From assembly GCA_030668025.1 (NCBI GenBank), contig DAOUUT010000189.1:1-7432 (forward strand): a stretch of 7,432 bases of DNA, in the 5' to 3' direction. The translations under genes were made by a program, and so were the position numbers. The notes below the pieces were generated by a model, which had not been told where the DNA came from, did no database searches, and saw only the letters and a list, made by a program, of their open reading frames with translations. Shown piece after piece: positions 6,100 through 7,432 of this stretch; positions within the stretch are counted from its first letter, which is position 1; each line of letters opens with the position of its first letter. Origin of the DNA: Promethearchaeota archaeon. GTDB taxonomy: Archaea; Asgardarchaeota; Lokiarchaeia; Sigynarchaeales; SOKP01.

Positions 6100-7432
6100 T
6101 TATTTTCGCAGAGACTTTTTATCAACTTTACCAACAGTAGTTAGTGGTAGTTCTTCAGTAAATTCGATTATTTTAGGGACTTCGTAAGGTGAACACATTT
6201 CCTTAGCAAATTTTGTTATATCCTCTTTCAATGCGTCTTCGTTTCCATCAAATTCATAACTCGGATCAATCTGGATGAACGCTTTAACAATTTCAGATCC
6301 AGGATGATCGGGATTGGGCAAACCAATTGTAGCTACCATTCCAATAGCGGGATGTTTAGTCAAAGTATCTTCCAATTTAGCTGAAAATACTTTAAATCCT
6401 CCAACAATTATCATGTCTTTTGTACGATCGACTATTCGAATATATCCGTCCTCGTCCATAATTCCTACATCGCCAGTATGCATGTATCCATCTTTATCAA
6501 TCGCTTTTTTCGTTTCATCGGGCTTGTTATAGTATCCTTTCATTACTAACGGTCCTTTTACGCATATTTCTCCAGGTTCGCCTAGTGGGACTTCTTTATT
6601 AGTTTCAGGATCCACGATTTTGAGATCTACGTTTAAAAATGGTATACCAATAGTGCCTAATTTTTTTAACCCTAACGAAGGATTCATTGTCGATACGGGA
6701 GATGTTTCCGTCATACCGTAGAGTTCTAACAATTTTCCTTTTCCAATAATGCTTTCTAATTCTTCTTGAGATTCCTTTGGAAATGGAGCTGCTGCAGAAA
6801 CACACGTTCCTAATTCTGAATGATCTATCTCTTTAAATTTTGGATTATTTATTAAAAGTTGATATAAAGAGGGTACATTAACCAAGTTTGTAGGATGATA
6901 TTTATTCATGACTTTAATCATATGGTTAGTATCACGAGGGTTAGGGATCAATATTTGACTAAACCCCGAAGCTACAGCTGCTTCAGTAACGGTTAATCCA
7001 GCAATATGAAACATTGGAAAGCCTGAACATAATACACCTTTTCCCCTTTCCCATTGAAGCCACGAGATAATGCATTTTTGGGTTGAAACGCAATTTCTAT
7101 GACTTAACATCGCTCCTTTTGGCGGTCCCGTAGTTCCTCCCGTGTATTGAATCCATCCAATATCATCAGGAGTTACTTTAACATCAACTGGATCCGTGGA
7201 ATAATTCAATATTAATTCCTTATGAAAATCAATAATTTTTATTCCTTCTAAAGGAGTTACCTTACCTTTTGGGACTTTTCCTAACGCTTTACCCAGAATT
7301 TGCTTGATCTTTGGCAAAAAGCCGGCCACACTTGTAGCTATTATTAATTTCAATTGTGGTATCTTTGAAGCAATTTTGACTATATGACCCGCAAATATCG
7401 CATCTAACGTCACTAACGCGACTTGCTTACCG
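6100..7432 (-). CDS. AMP-forming acyl-CoA synthetase (FadD-like), C-terminal part
   Basis: The reading frame is open through the right edge, so only the last ~443 residues are visible; roughly the first 110-130 are missing. The family activates a carboxylic acid with ATP to an acyl-AMP and then an acyl-CoA. Motifs, numbered from the first visible residue: P-loop YTGGTTGPPKG (96-106), FPMFHIAG (138-145), LYGMTETSP (237-245), TGD (319-321), DRTKD (335-339) and PLTTVGK (429-435). The last contains the catalytic C-domain lysine 435, nine residues from the end. The overall pattern fits long- or medium-chain fatty acyl-CoA ligases, but the substrate cannot be read from sequence. The A8 region reads GGFKVFSAKLED where GGFNVYPxEIE is usual. 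GTG at 7413 is an internal valine codon, not the start. The gene is convergent with the sirtuin gene. Confidence 0.93.
   Translation of the reverse strand, partial: GKQVALVTLDAIFAGHIVKIASKIPQLKLIIATSVAGFLPKIKQILGKALGKVPKGKVTPLEGIKIIDFHKELILNYSTDPVDVKVTPDDIGWIQYTGGTTGPPKGAMLSHRNCVSTQKCIISWLQWERGKGVLCSGFPMFHIAGLTVTEAAVASGFSQILIPNPRDTNHMIKVMNKYHPTNLVNVPSLYQLLINNPKFKEIDHSELGTCVSAAAPFPKESQEELESIIGKGKLLELYGMTETSPVSTMNPSLGLKKLGTIGIPFLNVDLKIVDPETNKEVPLGEPGEICVKGPLVMKGYYNKPDETKKAIDKDGYMHTGDVGIMDEDGYIRIVDRTKDMIIVGGFKVFSAKLEDTLTKHPAIGMVATIGLPNPDHPGSEIVKAFIQIDPSYEFDGNEDALKEDITKFAKEMCSPYEVPKIIEFTEELPLTTVGKVDKKSLRK

Noticed and set aside
6314..6805. Short frames within the acyl-CoA synthetase gene (plus strand 6314-6532, minus strand 6605-6805).
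   Set aside because: Both overlap conserved ligase sequence in other frames and resemble no family.
7411..7413. GTG as the start codon of the acyl-CoA synthetase.
   Set aside because: The frame stays open to the window edge, and an intact enzyme needs over 100 further N-terminal residues, so this is an internal valine.

Overview
The window is A+T-rich (about two thirds by eye) and carries six protein-coding genes: five complete and one cut off by the right edge. I saw no RNA gene, mobile element or CRISPR array. It reads as archaeal: a 20S proteasome alpha subunit, TATA-like boxes ahead of genes, few Shine-Dalgarno sites and T-tract terminators. A compact Rab/Ras-like small GTPase, together with this base composition and the B-box-like zinc motif, points to an Asgard archaeon (Lokiarchaeia-like). 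That placement is an inference from gene content, not a phylogenetic result.

Layout from left to right. (1) 105-500, minus: a small basic protein that looks like a winged helix-turn-helix. (2) 641-3640, plus, divergent from it: a 999-residue UPF0182-family membrane protein with seven membrane segments and a large exterior domain. It has a short cytoplasmic zinc-finger-like motif at its N-terminus and an extra beta-rich tail. (3) 3714-4430, minus, convergent with it: proteasome subunit alpha (psmA). (4) 4541-5101, minus: a Rab-like small GTPase with all G motifs intact and no lipidation tail. (5) 5222-6001, plus, divergent from the GTPase: a Sir2-family NAD-dependent protein deacylase. (6) 6100-7432, minus, convergent with it: the C-terminal ~443 residues of an AMP-forming acyl-CoA synthetase (FadD-like), whose N-terminus lies outside the window.

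The genes alternate in orientation and have 70-140 bp spacers with visible promoter or terminator signals, so most are probably transcribed singly. Two relations deserve attention. The sirtuin sits tail-to-tail with an acyl-CoA synthetase that keeps the PxxxxGK lysine, the classic acetylation and sirtuin-deacetylation site of this enzyme superfamily. The putative winged-helix protein shares a 140-bp divergent promoter region with the UPF0182 gene. No spacer exceeds 300 bp. The left margin (1-104) is A+T-rich and holds no gene I can recognise.
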